Below, in pieces: positions 32,831-45,280 of a stretch of 64,000 nucleotides of DNA. Location: contig OY720635.1 in assembly GCA_963169105.1 (NCBI GenBank), positions 126,647,894 to 126,711,893 on the forward strand, given 5' to 3'. The stretch comes from Ceriagrion tenellum (taxonomy: Eukaryota > Arthropoda > Insecta > Odonata > Coenagrionidae). A model generated the notes under the pieces. The model was not told the origin of the DNA. It did no database searches and saw only the letters and a program-made list of their open reading frames with translations. Within the stretch, counting starts at the first letter, position 1, and each line of letters starts with the position of its first letter. The position numbers were made by a program, and so were the translations under genes.

Positions 32831-35104
32831 GTTTCTTGAAACTAGCAATAAAAGTTATTGGACATAAAGTTGATTGGTTTGGTAGGCTGGCGCCGATATA
32901 TCCAGCTAATTGTATTCTTATGTAGATGCTGTAGCTGCGAAGCAAAAATTTATGAAAGAGGTGTGATGCTTCTTGACGTCTAAGGTCACGGTATTCTAGT
33001 TAAGGCATATTTTTTTATGAGCAGATCGAATAATCAAAAATCCTGGAGTGACAAAAAAATCACTTTGGTGAACCTTTAAAATAAATACCTCGTAAGGGTC
33101 TTATATCACTTGATACACTTTAAACCTAACTTTTACAAAAGACATCCAAACATGTCACTTCTTAAGTACGTCATTTATATTTGAACCTCAATCTGTGGTT
33201 TTCCCACTGAAATTTCATCCAAGACGAGCGGGCTTCACGCATTCCGATGGAGTTGAGCAAACATGAGGTGAATAAGGCCTCTGAATGGGCTGCAGCAGTA
33301 TAGCAACTTAGAGAGAGTAAATATGCATGACATCTGATGCGCACTGTAAAAACACCACTGCCATAATGTTAAAACCTCGTCTTTACTTAGCCAACAACTA
33401 ATAAACTCTAAATAAAGTAGCGAAAATGCATCATCACATTTTTGTATGGCTTCATGATACGGTGAGCTACATGAATTAAGAGTTGCTATGACATGACACT
33501 AGATTATTTTGTGTACCTAATACTAGAACCCTCAGATATCTGTTGAACTATCTGAAAGTGTAAAGATTAATGATTTATTTGACGAAATATAAAAACTTTA
33601 CAGAGCATTGAAATGGTCCGTGATCGGACCAGATTTTCAATGATTTTAGCTTGGCAAATGATGCCAAATTTTAAACAAATACCAACAAAATGTATAGCTA
33701 GCAAAAATCACAGCATAAACTGGATAAAACTACGGAAATTGTCCATAGAGAGAATAGAAATTATGATTCCTGCACCGATAGGCAATGGACGATATCTGAG
33801 ACATAGTGAATGAAGGGAATATTTTACAATGGCAGAATAATTTAGTCTAAATTGAAAAGCATAATAGTAAGCACATAAGATATAGGGTAAAGAAAAAGGA
33901 AAAAATAGAGCAAGTATACATGAATATAATAAACAAAAATATGAATGCGATGGTAAATAAAAATAATGGATTGGGAATCATGTAGAGCAATCCAGTGGTG
34001 AATGACATTATGGTTGACCCCCTCCGGATATTCAGAATAGAATACATCAGAGAGAGAAACAAGCACGCGTCAAAAAGCAAGCGTTGCAATATCGTCGCTA
34101 CTAGGGAAATTGTATTCAGGGCTAAACGCAAAAGAAGTACTTAAAATACATTCAACACCAGCTCCAGAACTTGGTCAATTCCGCCAAGTATCTCCAGATA
34201 CCCGTGACGACTGCCAAATCTTCAACTTCGGCTTTTAAGTTTTAATTCCACTAATTATTGCATACTTGTTTTAAATTTGCGTCAGATTTGGTCTTTTTCC
34301 ATTTTTCAGAGTAATTCATAATTTTAAAAATCTCTAATTCATGTTATTTACATGCTTTGCCTTTCGTTAAACAAAGTCATTTAGCTTCATAGCTGAGCAA
34401 AAAATTCTATGGCGGGATCGGTACGTTGAAAGTCTACTAACCGTGTTAAAGTCACCAGCAAAGTGGAAAATCGTTAACACCAAACGACTAAATTGAATGA
34501 TGGAACGATTTACATGCATGGGGAGTTATATGAAGCCGTTTCATATTTAATTGGATATTAGAATCGAAGCTGGAGCAAGGAGGCCGACTCGTGTTTACCC
34601 TTCAAACACGTCTCTTGTTTCTTGGGAAAAGATCTAGGTAATTCCATGACTAACATCCCACATAAGCTGGCTTTCATTAAGTTCATTCACTTAATACTGT
34701 GAGGAAATGAACGCTCATTTTCTGTAATCTACAGAATTTCAAGCCGCAATACATGTACTTAACCAAGTCCCAATTAGCGATATTAATTGTCCACTTAAAC
34801 TCTAGGCAGCCATTAATAACAGGCATGTAGAAAACAATGCTAATTTATGCTAATTAAACGATTCGCTTATCGAGGAAAGATAAGTAATTTGTTTCGCATT
34901 TTCTCTAGAATGTATGATTACGCTCTTAATAAGACATGCTGCAGCATTACTAATATGAACTCAGCGTTTAATTTTGTCACGGAAAATCCTTTAAGTCCAA
35001 ATTTATGTATTCATAAAAAAATTCATACAAAAATTGACTTGAAATATTGCTTCAGTTTCCGGCAAAGGGCTTGAATGTACTCAAAAGAGAATGCCGACGC
35101 TCCA
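32831..35104. other. AT-rich gene-free stretch
   Basis: Over 2 kb with only small frames and no repeats that I could see. Nothing supported. Confidence 0.5.
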
Positions 35105-35611
35105 TTAAGGTAGTTTGAGCGAAATATCATTTCAACTCGAAATCAATGAATTCGGTCACATTTCAAAGAAAAATATCTCAACCTTCCAAAGACAGCGAAA
35201 ATTTAACCCCTTATCACACAACTTTCCGAGATATTTGCCAAAATATACCAACCCTTTTACATGGGAAAAAGTACATGTAAATGTATACACTCCAAAGGGA
35301 ATTTATTTAAAAATGAGAACATTCGAAAACATAAATCCTGGACAAAAAATAAAAGTTTGTAGTCGATAACTATATTTGAAAATTAATCATATTGTCACCG
35401 CAGTAAATTCTTCGGGATCACAAAAAAAAGTTCCGTTTGAATGAGTTTTAATCGTCCCGCGCGAAAAATGAGTCAAGTTAAAGACTTATTTAGAAATTTT
35501 TATTTAATGACTTAAAATGCCTGGCATATAAAACTATATTTTTGCACCATTAATAATGCAATATTTTATTCATGTCCCCTACAGCTGAATATCTCGCTCA
35601 AGCTACCTTAA
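35105..35611. mobile_element. piggyBac-type MITE, 499 bp, flanked by TTAA
   Basis: TTAA at 35105-35108 and 35608-35611 flanks an element whose left end, ggtagtttgagcgaaatat, and right end (reverse complement ggtagcttgagcgagatat) form a 19-bp terminal inverted repeat with two mismatches. TTAA duplication is the signature of piggyBac-superfamily transposition. No transposase is encoded. The left 370 bp or so and the right 100 bp or so resemble the ends of the larger element at 36523-39066, so this is probably its internally deleted derivative. Confidence 0.85.
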
Positions 35612-36522
35612 ATGACTGCGCGTTGCCGATTACTGTGAAGGCAGAACGTGGGAGAAAATAAATACCTTAGCGCTAAGTGGCATTCTGTGTTGGACTAGAT
35701 AGAATACAAAATGGTCGGAATCACCGATCTCATTGTATGGTTTTACTATACTAAATTCAGAAAAAATTTCAAGTTACATTCAGATCCTTTAGCTACTGAG
35801 AAACCTTTGATTATCACTTTGATGGCGAGATTAGCCGCAATTAATTTTAACCTTAACCGCTGTCTGATTTCTTTACCTCCTTTGGAGGTTAAGTCTCACA
35901 TCACACATTTGGTTGCCTTAAAACGATTGAGTTTCCAGGAGAAATACTCCCAAATCCTCTTACGCTGCATGTATTTAACCACCAACGCAGAATTTTTATG
36001 GTTCCCTCACGGAACTATTTACAGCTTCCAATGCGAAACGAAAAGCTGAACACGGACGATTAATTACGACCGTTTACCTCTTCACCCGGACAGCGTTTAT
36101 TTCCACAAAAGATGCCGAAAGGACGATTAATTTTTATGGCAATTGCAAAACTCAAAAGTGTCGTACCATTTTATTGGAGACGATTATAGGCGTTTACATT
36201 CGAAAGCGTAAATACACCGAGGCTCGTCGGCGGGGAGTCCATCCATCAATGACAGACACGGGGTGCGTCCCTTTCTCTCCTTCTTTGAGTGGTTTCTGGT
36301 ATTTTCTCAACGTTTGTACTCCGAAAACCATTCTCGGAAATACCGAGAGGGTTGCATCAGGAGGTCTCCGAGCCAGACGCATTCACAGTTATCACTGTGG
36401 TTCCACCGTTAAAAACTCAGAAGTCCATGTATTTCGCATTCTAATAGCTGTGAGGAAAAGCATCCTTTTTACTACAACAGCAAAGAAATAACAAATTTCA
36501 ATGACATTTTTTCCCAAAACTA
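35612..36522. other. Spacer between the two piggyBac-type elements
   Basis: Open frames at 35711-36049 (+, 112 codons) and 36174-36491 (+) have no recognisable domain. Confidence 0.3.
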
Positions 36523-36898
36523 GGTAGTTTAAGCGGAATAATATTTCCCCTAGAAATCAATAAATTTGGCGTCAAATTGTATAAAAAGATCTCACTCCTC
36601 CAGATATGCACAAATGTCTGCCCCATTCCGCACTACTTTCTGTGATAATTGACACAAAATTCCAGCCATTTTTCACGTGAAATGGTACACTCCAGAGGGA
36701 CGCTATTTGAAAAATCAGGAATTTTTAACACCTAGATCTCGACCAAAAAATTAAGTGTATAGTTCATACGTTTCCTCAACAATTTTTAAAATACATCGCA
36801 TATTCCCCGCAGGGACTTTTTCAGAATCACGAAAAAAACCTACTGTTGAGAAGTTTCCAACCACCCGAGCGATAAAAAAGAGTCAAGTTAAGACAAAT

Positions 36899-37012
36899 AT
36901 TAATATATATATATATATTATTAATATAAATTTATTAATATATATTTTATATTAATATATTAATTATATTAATATATATTAATATAATACATAGATATTA
37001 ATATATATATAA
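36899..37012. repeat. AT-rich (taatat)n-like tract
   Basis: Almost pure A/T, made of tat, taat and tatata units that can fold on itself. Confidence 0.9.
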
Positions 37013-37021
37013 AGCTACAAA

Positions 37022-37044
37022 ACTGACTGACTGACTGACTGACT
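37022..37044. repeat. (CTGA)n tetranucleotide repeat
   Basis: Five or more CTGA units followed by ctcatcaagacacc. Together with the AT tract it may mark one end of an inserted element. Confidence 0.9.
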
Positions 37045-37138
37045 CATCAAGACACCTGGGGCATTTCTAAACAAGCTAGGTGGGTGAAATTTTCAGGATA
37101 TATTTAGAATGATGTGTCGATTTGGGAAAAAATCGAAA

Positions 37139-37372
37139 AAGTTAAAAAAGTCGATTAGGCTTTGATTTATTGCAATCAACAGCTTTACATGGGATTATAT
37201 GGGAAAAATGAAAAATTTTAGTGTGGACATTTTTTCTTTCGTTCATTAAAATATGAAATAATTGAGCTACAAGAATGATTCTTTCACAAATATTTATTAT
37301 ACGTCGATATTGTATAAAAGTTAAAAAAATCGATTAGGCTTCGAGTTATTGCAATCGATAGCTTTACATATA
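37139..37372. repeat. Direct repeat, about 50 bp, 180 bp apart
   Basis: agttaaaaaagtcgattagg at about 37139 and agttaaaaaaatcgattagg at about 37319 are each followed by ctt.gattattgcaatc and agctttacat. Confidence 0.8.
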
Positions 37373-37561
37373 TGAGTTAGGTACACTAAGGGCATGTTAT
37401 TTAGTCGTCTTTATACCATTTTTGCGCTGCTAACTACTGCTTATAATATCATAAACTTTTTCCTAACCTCTACCGTATCTTTGATGGCCAATTTCAAACA
37501 ACCAAGCTTCATGATATTGTAGTTTTCATTAAAAAAACATGCATTCCATATAGAAGATAGG

Positions 37562-37792
37562 ATGAGAAAAATTGAATATGAAAATTATTATATTAAAAAT
37601 CTCAATTCCGATCGAATTTATATGGTAAATTTCTTCATGTGTGCTCTTATTAAGTATGCTGTACCTACTGAAATGAAATATCTAACGTATAAGAGCGTCT
37701 TATATGCCGTCAAATCAGGTTATGATGATCTTCCAGTGGTTCCACGTTCGTTTCGGTATACTGATTACAGTATTTTGAAAAGTCGTTAATAA
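37562..37792 (+). other. Unrecognised 75-codon frame
   Basis: Open frame encoding MRKIEYENYYIKNLNSDRIY at its start and SGYDDLPVVPRSFRYTDYSI near its end. Residue composition looks protein-like (Tyr-rich, no low complexity), but I recognise no family. It sits inside the piggyBac-like relic, on the opposite strand to the transposase scrap, and may be cargo of a second insertion. Confidence 0.3.
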
Positions 37793-38614
37793 CCGGATGA
37801 CACACAACATAAGTTTGTACAAGAACTGTCTGGTATCCATACCTCATGAGGCGCGTATTTCATTTTCGAGAATTATACTTTTCTTTGCTTGCATGTAGCA
37901 CGCAGACTTGAGAGCTTTCTTTTTTTTTCCTTATTTAAAGAGTATCATCATATAACACTCCCCCCCCCCCCGCTTGCAAATTGCAAGCACCCATTTACTC
38001 GTTCTTCTTTAATTACTTAGAATGTCAGCCATATAACACTTCCAGTTCCAGCCGTATTACTAGTACCTCTTCCCTCAGCCCAGTAATTTTCATGGTTTTT
38101 AAAAATTATGTCACAGTTTTATTTTTGGAACTTTTGGTAAAATTTGGAAGGTTGAGATTATCGTGATTTTTATTTTATATTATGTGTTAATATTCAATAT
38201 GTTTTTATGATGATAGTTAGAACTTTTGGAATGCTTTAAGAGTAAATTATTAATCACATATTTTTTCATTGTCAAAAAGAGTCGGACAGACGGTTAATTT
38301 CAAAAAGTTTTGTTTATTTCACCAAAACCGATAAGAAAATTATTTTAAATGTATATAATTATGTTGAATTTTTTGTTATTGCTTAATATTATTTCACACG
38401 ATTTATGAGGGTTATTCTTTCACATTTGTTTATAAAAGTTTAAAATATACGCAAAATTGACATTGGATATTTCTCAAACATACCTAAGTTTGATAGCTTT
38501 CCTTGCTACTTATCATACTTCTTTTTAGAATAAAATATTTCAAACGCAACTTTGCATTCTTGAAAGTCTTACTGTGTTTATTTCCTGCTACACTTCTCAC
38601 TAGCCTTTTTTGAT

Positions 38615-38908
38615 CTAAAAGCGCATTCTAAGCACACTCATGTTACAATCTTTAGCATTAGATGGAATGTAGCCAAGGAAATGTCTTAGCGTCAGTCTTC
38701 CAGGAACATCTTTAGAAGTATCGACACTTTCCACCAATTTATCTAAGAAACCTTTGGAAACACACATAAGGAAAGCAGTAATTGTCATTTTTCCACAGTT
38801 TCTGGCATTGTACATGTGACAAGCATTTGACATACCAATCAAAAGCATATGGAAATGTAGTTTTTTCCACCATTTCAACAATCTGCGCTGAATAGGATGA
38901 TACTGCAC
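38615..38908 (-). pseudogene. piggyBac-family transposase, C-terminal fragment
   Basis: A 97-codon open frame contains RRLLKWWKKLHFHMLLIGMS, then NACHMYN, resembling the K-W-x-x-K/R-x-x-F-x-x-L....N-A/S-x-x-x-Y block near the end of the DDE_Tnp_1_7 domain of piggyBac transposases. The catalytic aspartates lie upstream in the family and are absent: only about 160 bp separate this fragment from the element's right (5') terminus, so the N-terminal and catalytic regions were deleted. Identification rests on this motif plus the piggyBac-type ends. Confidence 0.65.
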
Positions 38909-39139
38909 TCACTGATTGAATTGTGAATTTCTTGAATACTCAAGTATAATATCGTACTATTGCTATTACAATATTTATTTCACGCTTCCTACATCTGCTT
39001 AAATTAAAACGAAAAAGTCGAAAATGGCCTCCATTATGACTAGAGAATATCTCGTTCAAACTACCTTTAAGTTATATTCCATAATGCTAACTTCGAGAAC
39101 GGTTGAGAAATGTTGAAATTGCATTTTTCTATCAAGAGA

Positions 39140-39180
39140 CATACCAATCACGCGACTCCCCTTCGGAGAAGACACAGCAG
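39140..39180 (-). mobile_element. Scrap of the 63-kb RTE-like element 3' region
   Basis: acataccaatcacgc, then ccccttcgg, matches the 3'-flank sequence at about 62911-62945 (tataccaatcacgc, then ccctttcgg). A more decayed relative lies at about 39860-39895. Confidence 0.5.
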
Positions 39181-41700
39181 AAAAAAAAACAAATTCTCAA
39201 TGATAGGCCTGTAACTCTGACTCTACTTTTACATACAGCCTAGTTCGAGAGCACCATGTCTCCATACAGCCTAGTTCTAGAGCACCTCCTTTGATTCTCT
39301 TGCCCTCATGATCTGTTCCATACACACTCTCGTATTCTTGAGCCCGTTTATCACGAGGCACGTAATTACACAGTCTGACTTATCTACGTATGCGAATTTC
39401 ATATTGCGTTGTCTTGAGCGGTGATTTGCAATAACGAAAGCGAGAATGCACGAACGCGAGATGGCAAAATAGCCTTTGCTCTAAAGGTCGCTTTACGCGG
39501 TATATTTTATTGTATATATGAATTTATCATAGACCGTATAAAAAAATGACTGGAATTAGAGCAGGTCCTATTTCCTGTTCAGTTATTTAGACAATCATAC
39601 AATTTTCCACTTTACACGGTTCAATTTTCCTCATAAATGAGTTTAAACATTCAATTGTACACTAAAATGTACCGTCTAAATCTGCTTTAATTCAGAAACT
39701 ATTGCAAGCCAAGTTGAGGAAAAACATGCTCTGTTAAATTGTGCAATTTTGTTCCACATTTAAAATGAGCTTTAACATTTCCTACAATATCCCTCTTACG
39801 ATTCTCATTCCACTATGAACTGCACACTCCACTTATACACTGCACAGCATACATGCGTACCCATTACGCCACACGCATTCCTTTCGAGGTGAGCAAAATC
39901 AAAGGACTTCGACGTTGCTGCTAGGTCCAAGAAACTTATACTCTTTCATTACTTTCCTCCATTACCTCCGATTGTTGCATAGCTTTCTCACTTCAATCAT
40001 TCGCACTTTGCTCTTTCGCCCTCTCCTGTTCTCAATTTTAGCCCTTTTTTGTAGTATACTACCCTCTCCTTGACGTCATACTATTAAAAAACGAATGTCA
40101 CCTAGTTTTACTACTATATTCCTACTTATTACCCTGCAAGCCACCACAAGTGTGTTCGGTAGGGGGTGACTTATCACCAATATGAGCTAAAAAGAAGACA
40201 CTTACTTTCACCAACAAGCACCACACTACCGGTATACTACAAATGCCACAGAAACTACTAAAATAATCCATAATGTAATTATGAAAACGTGACACAAGAG
40301 TCATGCAGAGAACATGCAAAATATGGTGCTACCACTACTCGGAAGATTTAAAAACATGAATTAGGGTGCATATCAATTAATCAGCTGCAATACCTGTGGA
40401 CTAACTTACTTCAAAGTCTTAACGCAGCCATTGTGTTATCCTATCGATCGCAGGAAAAACGACATTTAAAACTTTGTTGTACAATCTATTTTTATTTTTA
40501 TGATATGATCTACCATAGTTCGTTGGAGTTCAAAATATATTGATAACTTCATCGGAAAATAACTCGGTTTTGAATATTCAGGTAATAACGGTTGGGAAAA
40601 TTAAATTGCTTCCCAATGAATATTGAGCTCCACTGCTATGCCCACATGAGACCATGGAATTCAGATTACGGGTAAATCTGATATACGCGACACGAAATGT
40701 GGGCCTGACCCCTCACTCAGTTTGGTACCTCTTGAGGCGTAAAACAGGAAAGTTTTCCCACGTAGCCTCCATCCAGACCAAACATACAGCAGCGACAAAA
40801 GAAATCCTCAAAGTCTTGAGAATGGGAGACCACCTACCACCATCTGGTATGGGAACAAAAAAACGCGGTGTACAATTAATTATTACCACAAGCCCGATCC
40901 TCTTAAATATTTCTCCACTCCCTCCCCCAAACATCGCCCCTTCAAAAGAGCCTTCCACCGTCTCCTTGTGCCGTCCTCTTTACTTAAACGTTTAGACCAG
41001 TCGCACATTCCCATTCTCTTGTTCTTTACGATCCGAAGGGTGGAGAGGTTGAGCGGCGATGCGCCGTCAAATGCTTTGCGCACTCCGGTTCTCAAGCACG
41101 TATGTGTGGGTATACCATTTGACTTACGCAGGTAGGGACCTACGCAATACTACCGAGCACCACGCCTATCACCTAACTCATTGCCTTCCGACACAGATAT
41201 CCCATCTCCTTTCTCTCCCATTCGTGCAGTCGACTTCCTTCAAGACGTCGGCGCGGACGATTCGCAATGCCCTCGCTCTCTGAAAGTTCGTTGGTCACGT
41301 CACGGAAGTAATTATGACGAGAAGGAAAGGGGAAGAGGCCTTTCGTCCCTTGCGGCCAGAAATGCCCTCAGCGGACACGCCAGAGGGGTGTCAGAAGGAC
41401 GGCGGGAGACCCCGGAGGAGGAGGAAGTGGCGGGCGGGAGGGGAGCAATGAATTAAGAAGGCATCACCGCAAAATGTATTTCATGGGAATTTTTCACTTT
41501 TGGGTTACTTTGAGAAAAACTGCCTTCTATTTGGTGATGTAAACAGAATTCCGAATCCCAGAAAGAATTTATTTACTACGGTAATTTTCTTTACCTAAAT
41601 GAGGAAATGGAAGGAAAAAATCCTTTCGGTCAGATTCAGTTTCCAATTTTAAAGGAAAGCTGCTAAAATAGTTACTATATTAAGGATTTTCTACTGCATG
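39181..41700. other. Spacer, no supported gene
   Basis: Includes a local duplication of 'catacagcctagttc' (39232 and 39263) and a decayed family F repeat at about 40130-40170. Frames at 40654-41095 show no domain; the minus-strand RRRWKALLKGR string is only faintly RTE-like. Confidence 0.35.
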
Positions 41701-41717
41701 CAAGGAAAATAGGAAAT

Positions 41718-41790
41718 ATATTTCATTTTTTAAGGAAAAATGTTTCATTTTTTAAGGAAAATTATTTCATTTTGAAAAATGATTCATTTT
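41718..41790. repeat. 22-bp short tandem repeat
   Basis: tttcattttttaaggaaaa at 41721 and 41743, then tttcatttt at 41765. Confidence 0.85.
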
Positions 41791-43795
41791 TTGCTTCTTT
41801 AAATTACTTGGACTGAACCTTCCATTGACTGACTAGTACTTAATCTAATTCTAGCATACAATTTCTCTTGACACTTCGTTTTTGCCTAAAAAGAGCGCTT
41901 TTAGCTAAAAATTGTACGTATTTTAAACCATTTCAAAAACAAAACCAAACAAGATTGCAATGGGTTTTGTATGGGAACTTGATCCATACGCCTTTTTGGC
42001 TTAGTAAATCGACCAATGAAAGAATCAAAAGTGATATTTTATAAGGGATATTTTTTAGCACAATTTCTCAATGTGTTTACTAATGACTTTATTATTATTG
42101 ATATTAATGACTGCTGTATGATATACGCATTTTATACGTCGTAACGATAGGATTTCTGCACGAATTTGATTTTTTTTCTCTTTCTCGTTGAATCTCAACA
42201 GAAAGTAACTCCTGGCAGGGGATAAATTTTATATCTAAACATCGTCTGCACGCCTCCAGCGTTACGTTGGTGCTAGGCGAAAACCAGGGTCGGTCGTTAA
42301 AGTCTCCGTCCAACTTTCCTGCGGGCTCCCTCCATTTCACTTTCCCCGGAGAGGGATGGAGCTGGTAAGGTCGATTAGGCAAAGTGGTTGGGCAGTCATC
42401 TAAGCTGGTTTCCGGCTGGGGGAGGGCGCGCGACGGAAATTCCGCGCGACGTGAAATATTTTTCATCCCTCCTCGATTTGATGCCCTTTGCGTGTTTGTT
42501 TCTCCCCCTTGAAGTCCGAAAGGAGATGAAATAAGTTCCTCCTCCTTCTTCAGTGGAAGGATATCAAATTCAAACACAAATGGTGAGAGAGTGCGGTCAT
42601 CCGTCACCGTGCAACCTTTAAGAGAAGCCGACTGCATTTCTGGTGAACGGAAAACTTCAAATGAAAGGAAGGAGATTTCAATGCAATCGAGGCACGCCAC
42701 CTAATGAAATACAATGTAAATTCACCGCACAGCAGGCATTTATCAAGACGCCATTCCAGGAAAAGCGTGGTTTTCAAGGTGGAACAAATCGCCTGTAAAT
42801 AGGAAATAACAAAGTGACTTATTTATGCGAAGAAACGTTGTATAAGGCAAGTATTTTCCCTGGGATTCCATCTCATTAAAAGGACAACAGCTACATTCAT
42901 TTCAATATATTTTTCCGCAAAAATGTGCCCTATTTTATTCGTGAAAACAATTTTCTGATATATAGTTATTAGATCATGTTCTAGAGGGTATTTTAACGGA
43001 TCCGAGACCTGAAATTTCCTTTAAAAACTAAGCATTAAAGAGCTGATTGCGATACGCCCCTCTCTAAACTTAAGACAATCTGATACCAAGAACGTTTTAT
43101 TTTCTTTCCAGAATTGCCTGCTCGTGTTAAAGGCTCAACTCTTGACTTCTACTAAAAACTCAAGTCTCAATAATCATTATATTGTATTTTTTCTGGTTAA
43201 TTTCACCCCCAAACAAAGTTTCACGATTTTTATTGGTAAGTTTCACACCATTACCAACCATCATGAAGATAAGATGTTGGGTCATATCGAATTTCCAGTT
43301 CCTATAAATATTTTACAACATTCGTAAAGATTTAAAAATGACATACTACAGGATAACTCGAACTTGTTATGTTCTTAAGGTATATCGCGAAGGTCAGCGT
43401 GTAAACGTCGAGTGATGTTAGTATTTAATTTATGTCAGCGACTACTCTCTTTTATATTACGGGTTAGGCACCCATTCCACCGAATGTTCGGTATTCACAA
43501 TACATTTAAACTGAATACAATAGGAATATAGTCACGACCGCTGACGTGAATGGCAAAGGTAATAGACAACTTTTGCTCATAATTCATTAGTTTAATGACT
43601 AGAGCGTGAATCTTCTAAAACACAAATTACGTTTCCGGATCCAAAGGGTGAAGGGGATAGTACATTCCAGCCAGGTATATCATATTTAACGAGTGACATT
43701 GCTGTCATAGCAAACTCTCCAAGGTTAATACTGAAAATATGGCACTTTCCCTAATAAGGAGATAATTTATTAAGGAGACGTTGAGATCTCGATTA
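41791..43795. other. Spacer with a 198-codon minus-strand frame in a GC-rich patch
   Basis: The frame at 42104-42700 (-) is the longest in the window. It starts MACLDCIEISFLSFEVF and has no domain, signal peptide or repeat that I recognise. Its composition (Pro/Ser/Arg patches) follows the local GC rise at 42260-42520. It could be a chance frame or part of an untranslated/lineage-specific transcript. The rest is AT-rich and empty. Confidence 0.3.
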
Positions 43796-43869
43796 TTTAT
43801 TTACAGGTAGAATTTTATTTGTGCAAAATGATATGATCCAGCAAAAATTGCCACTTTTGGTTTTGGTGT

Positions 43870-44205
43870 TTTGCCACGCACTGGGGACTATGGAACACCA
43901 GAGAGGACGATGGATGGGAGGGTACTGAGTAAGGGAGAAAACTATACTAGAGCTACGGTAAGCTATCAAAAGAGATTGTAAACATGCTGAAGCAAAGTAG
44001 GTGATAATATTTAGGAAATTAGGAGAATGCTGAATAGATCGTTGAAACAGATGTTGAGGGGAGAGGGAATGGATACTGAAGATCGTGACATAGGGTATTG
44101 TGTTGGCAAAGCGAGGGAGAAGAAGAAACAGAATATAATTTATGGGCGAGATGAAAAAAGGACGATAGCCGAGTAAAATGAAATGAAGCATATAGAGAAT
44201 GAGTT
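43870..44205 (+). mobile_element. Possible RTE-like tail, highly decayed
   Basis: A stop-broken reading gives QMLRGEGMDTEDRDIG, then GRDEKRTIAE, reminiscent of the family B tail (VIRGEG...FMDGMKKGRSYAE). Confidence 0.4.
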
Positions 44206-44735
44206 TTGACAGTAAAACTTTCGTATAGGTATATTTACCGCCATTTTAACCAAAATTTACTGCAGATGACCTCTAATAATAATAAAAGTAGGAAATCGCC
44301 GGAAGAAGTGTGTACGCAGTTCTTGAGAGTTAGAAATACTTACAGATTCATCGAGACACAGGCAAAGAATTAAGCGTAAAATGATGCAATACATCCTATG
44401 CCATAAATAAGAAAACGATGCCTGCTGTCGTTCCGAGAGGAGATGCATTAACTATTCAACAAAATTCACTGTTAAAAAAATCAAACACCTCAGCTGAAAT
44501 TCGAAATCAGCCCCCTCGTATCCGCGCTGAATGCATAAAAATCCTATCACTGATCTAAAATGGTGTCTTCACGCATAACTTGAAATTTGCTAGGTATCTA
44601 CGAAAAATGAGCAGTACATCGAGTCATGCCTAAAGAATTACGAGGTACCACCACGGACATTTCGAAGTTTTGTTGTATTTCGACCACTCTTAAAGCATAA
44701 TGCAGAAATGAAATGAACAGTTTTCCACCAAGATA

Positions 44736-44795
44736 AAATTTACGACGACCTGGGTTTCAATGCATACATACATCATCATCAGGTATCAAATTATG
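44736..44795 (-). ncRNA. Hammerhead-like motif, left arm
   Basis: Minus strand: CTGATGA at 44782-44776, a possible stem II ATGTA/TGCAT with loop TGTA, GAAA at 44758-44755, a minimal stem III CC-CA-GG (44754-44749), then TC. Flanking ATTTG..AC and GT..TAAAT can form stem I with an internal loop. Core residues are canonical; stem II is offset by one or two unpaired bases, so activity is uncertain. Confidence 0.5.
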
Positions 44796-45099
44796 CTGAT
44801 TGCGCACAGTATATAGTCATTGGAGGAGGGAAGAGGTGACCGGGAGGAGGGGAATTAGGGTACACAACAGTAAGCAATTCAAAAGTTGAAAATTTAACAT
44901 GATGGAAGGTCGGCATTTTAATAAATCAAATTTTGTATCTTCCACAGAATTACTGTGTCCGACCTATTAAAAAGTTTGATTTGTTAATATGTCGACCTTC
45001 CACCATGTCAAATTTTAAACTTTTGAATTTCTTACTGTATCTCCCCCACCCCTTGCTTTCCCCCTTCTCATCCGATAAATATACATTGTGCGCATTTAG

Positions 45100-45160
45100 C
45101 ATTATTTGTTACCTGATGATGGTGTATGAACTTTGAAACCTGGATCGCAGAAACTTTTAC
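45100..45160 (+). ncRNA. Hammerhead-like motif, right arm (decayed)
   Basis: CTGATGA at 45113-45119 and GAAA at 45135-45138, followed by CCTGG and ATC. The intervening 15 nt no longer form a good stem II. It is the mirror partner of the left-arm motif. Confidence 0.4.
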
Positions 45161-45263
45161 CTTTGTGTAAAATTTCTCATTTTACATCTGCATTATGCAA
45201 AAATTTCACTCAAGTTCGCAATAATCTTCGGATTTTTTTACACTCTGCAAGCATTCCTAGCCC

Positions 45264-45280
45264 CCCCCCCCTCCCCCCCG
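45264..45280. repeat. Poly-C tract
   Basis: Seventeen bases, all C except one T. A similar run of C lies at 37962-37973. Confidence 0.9.

Larger units (their letters stand above)
36523..39066 (-). mobile_element. piggyBac-like transposon relic (about 2.5 kb)
   Basis: The left end ggtagtttaagcggaata and the right end (reverse complement ggtagtttgaacgagatatt) are inverted copies of the MITE termini at 35109/35607. The flanks no longer form a clean TTAA pair: acta on the left, and ttta overlapping TTAA at 39067 on the right. The left 370 bp is a diverged copy of the MITE. A transposase C-terminal fragment lies at 38615-38908 (-). The interior between about 36900 and 38500 does not match the MITE and holds an AT tract, a CTGA repeat and an unknown frame, probably later insertions. 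Non-autonomous. Confidence 0.7.
44690..45200. mobile_element. Foldback element with about 220-bp arms
   Basis: The left arm (44695-44935) is the imperfect reverse complement of the right arm (44955-45198), with a spacer of about 20 bp. Matching blocks include catcatcaggta, tgcgcaca.t.tat, aattcaaaagtt.aaa.ttt and catg.tggaaggtcg. Each arm contains a hammerhead-like core reading towards its outer end. The mirrored arrangement resembles tail-to-tail terminal repeats of Penelope-like elements or a foldback transposon. No protein is encoded. Confidence 0.8.

Noticed and set aside
37962..37973. Poly-C run as a regulatory element
   Set aside because: Simple homopolymer; nothing ties it to a gene.
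42104..42700. 198-codon open frame, longest in the window
   Set aside because: No recognisable motif or family, a single isolated frame in a GC-rich patch; not enough to call a gene.
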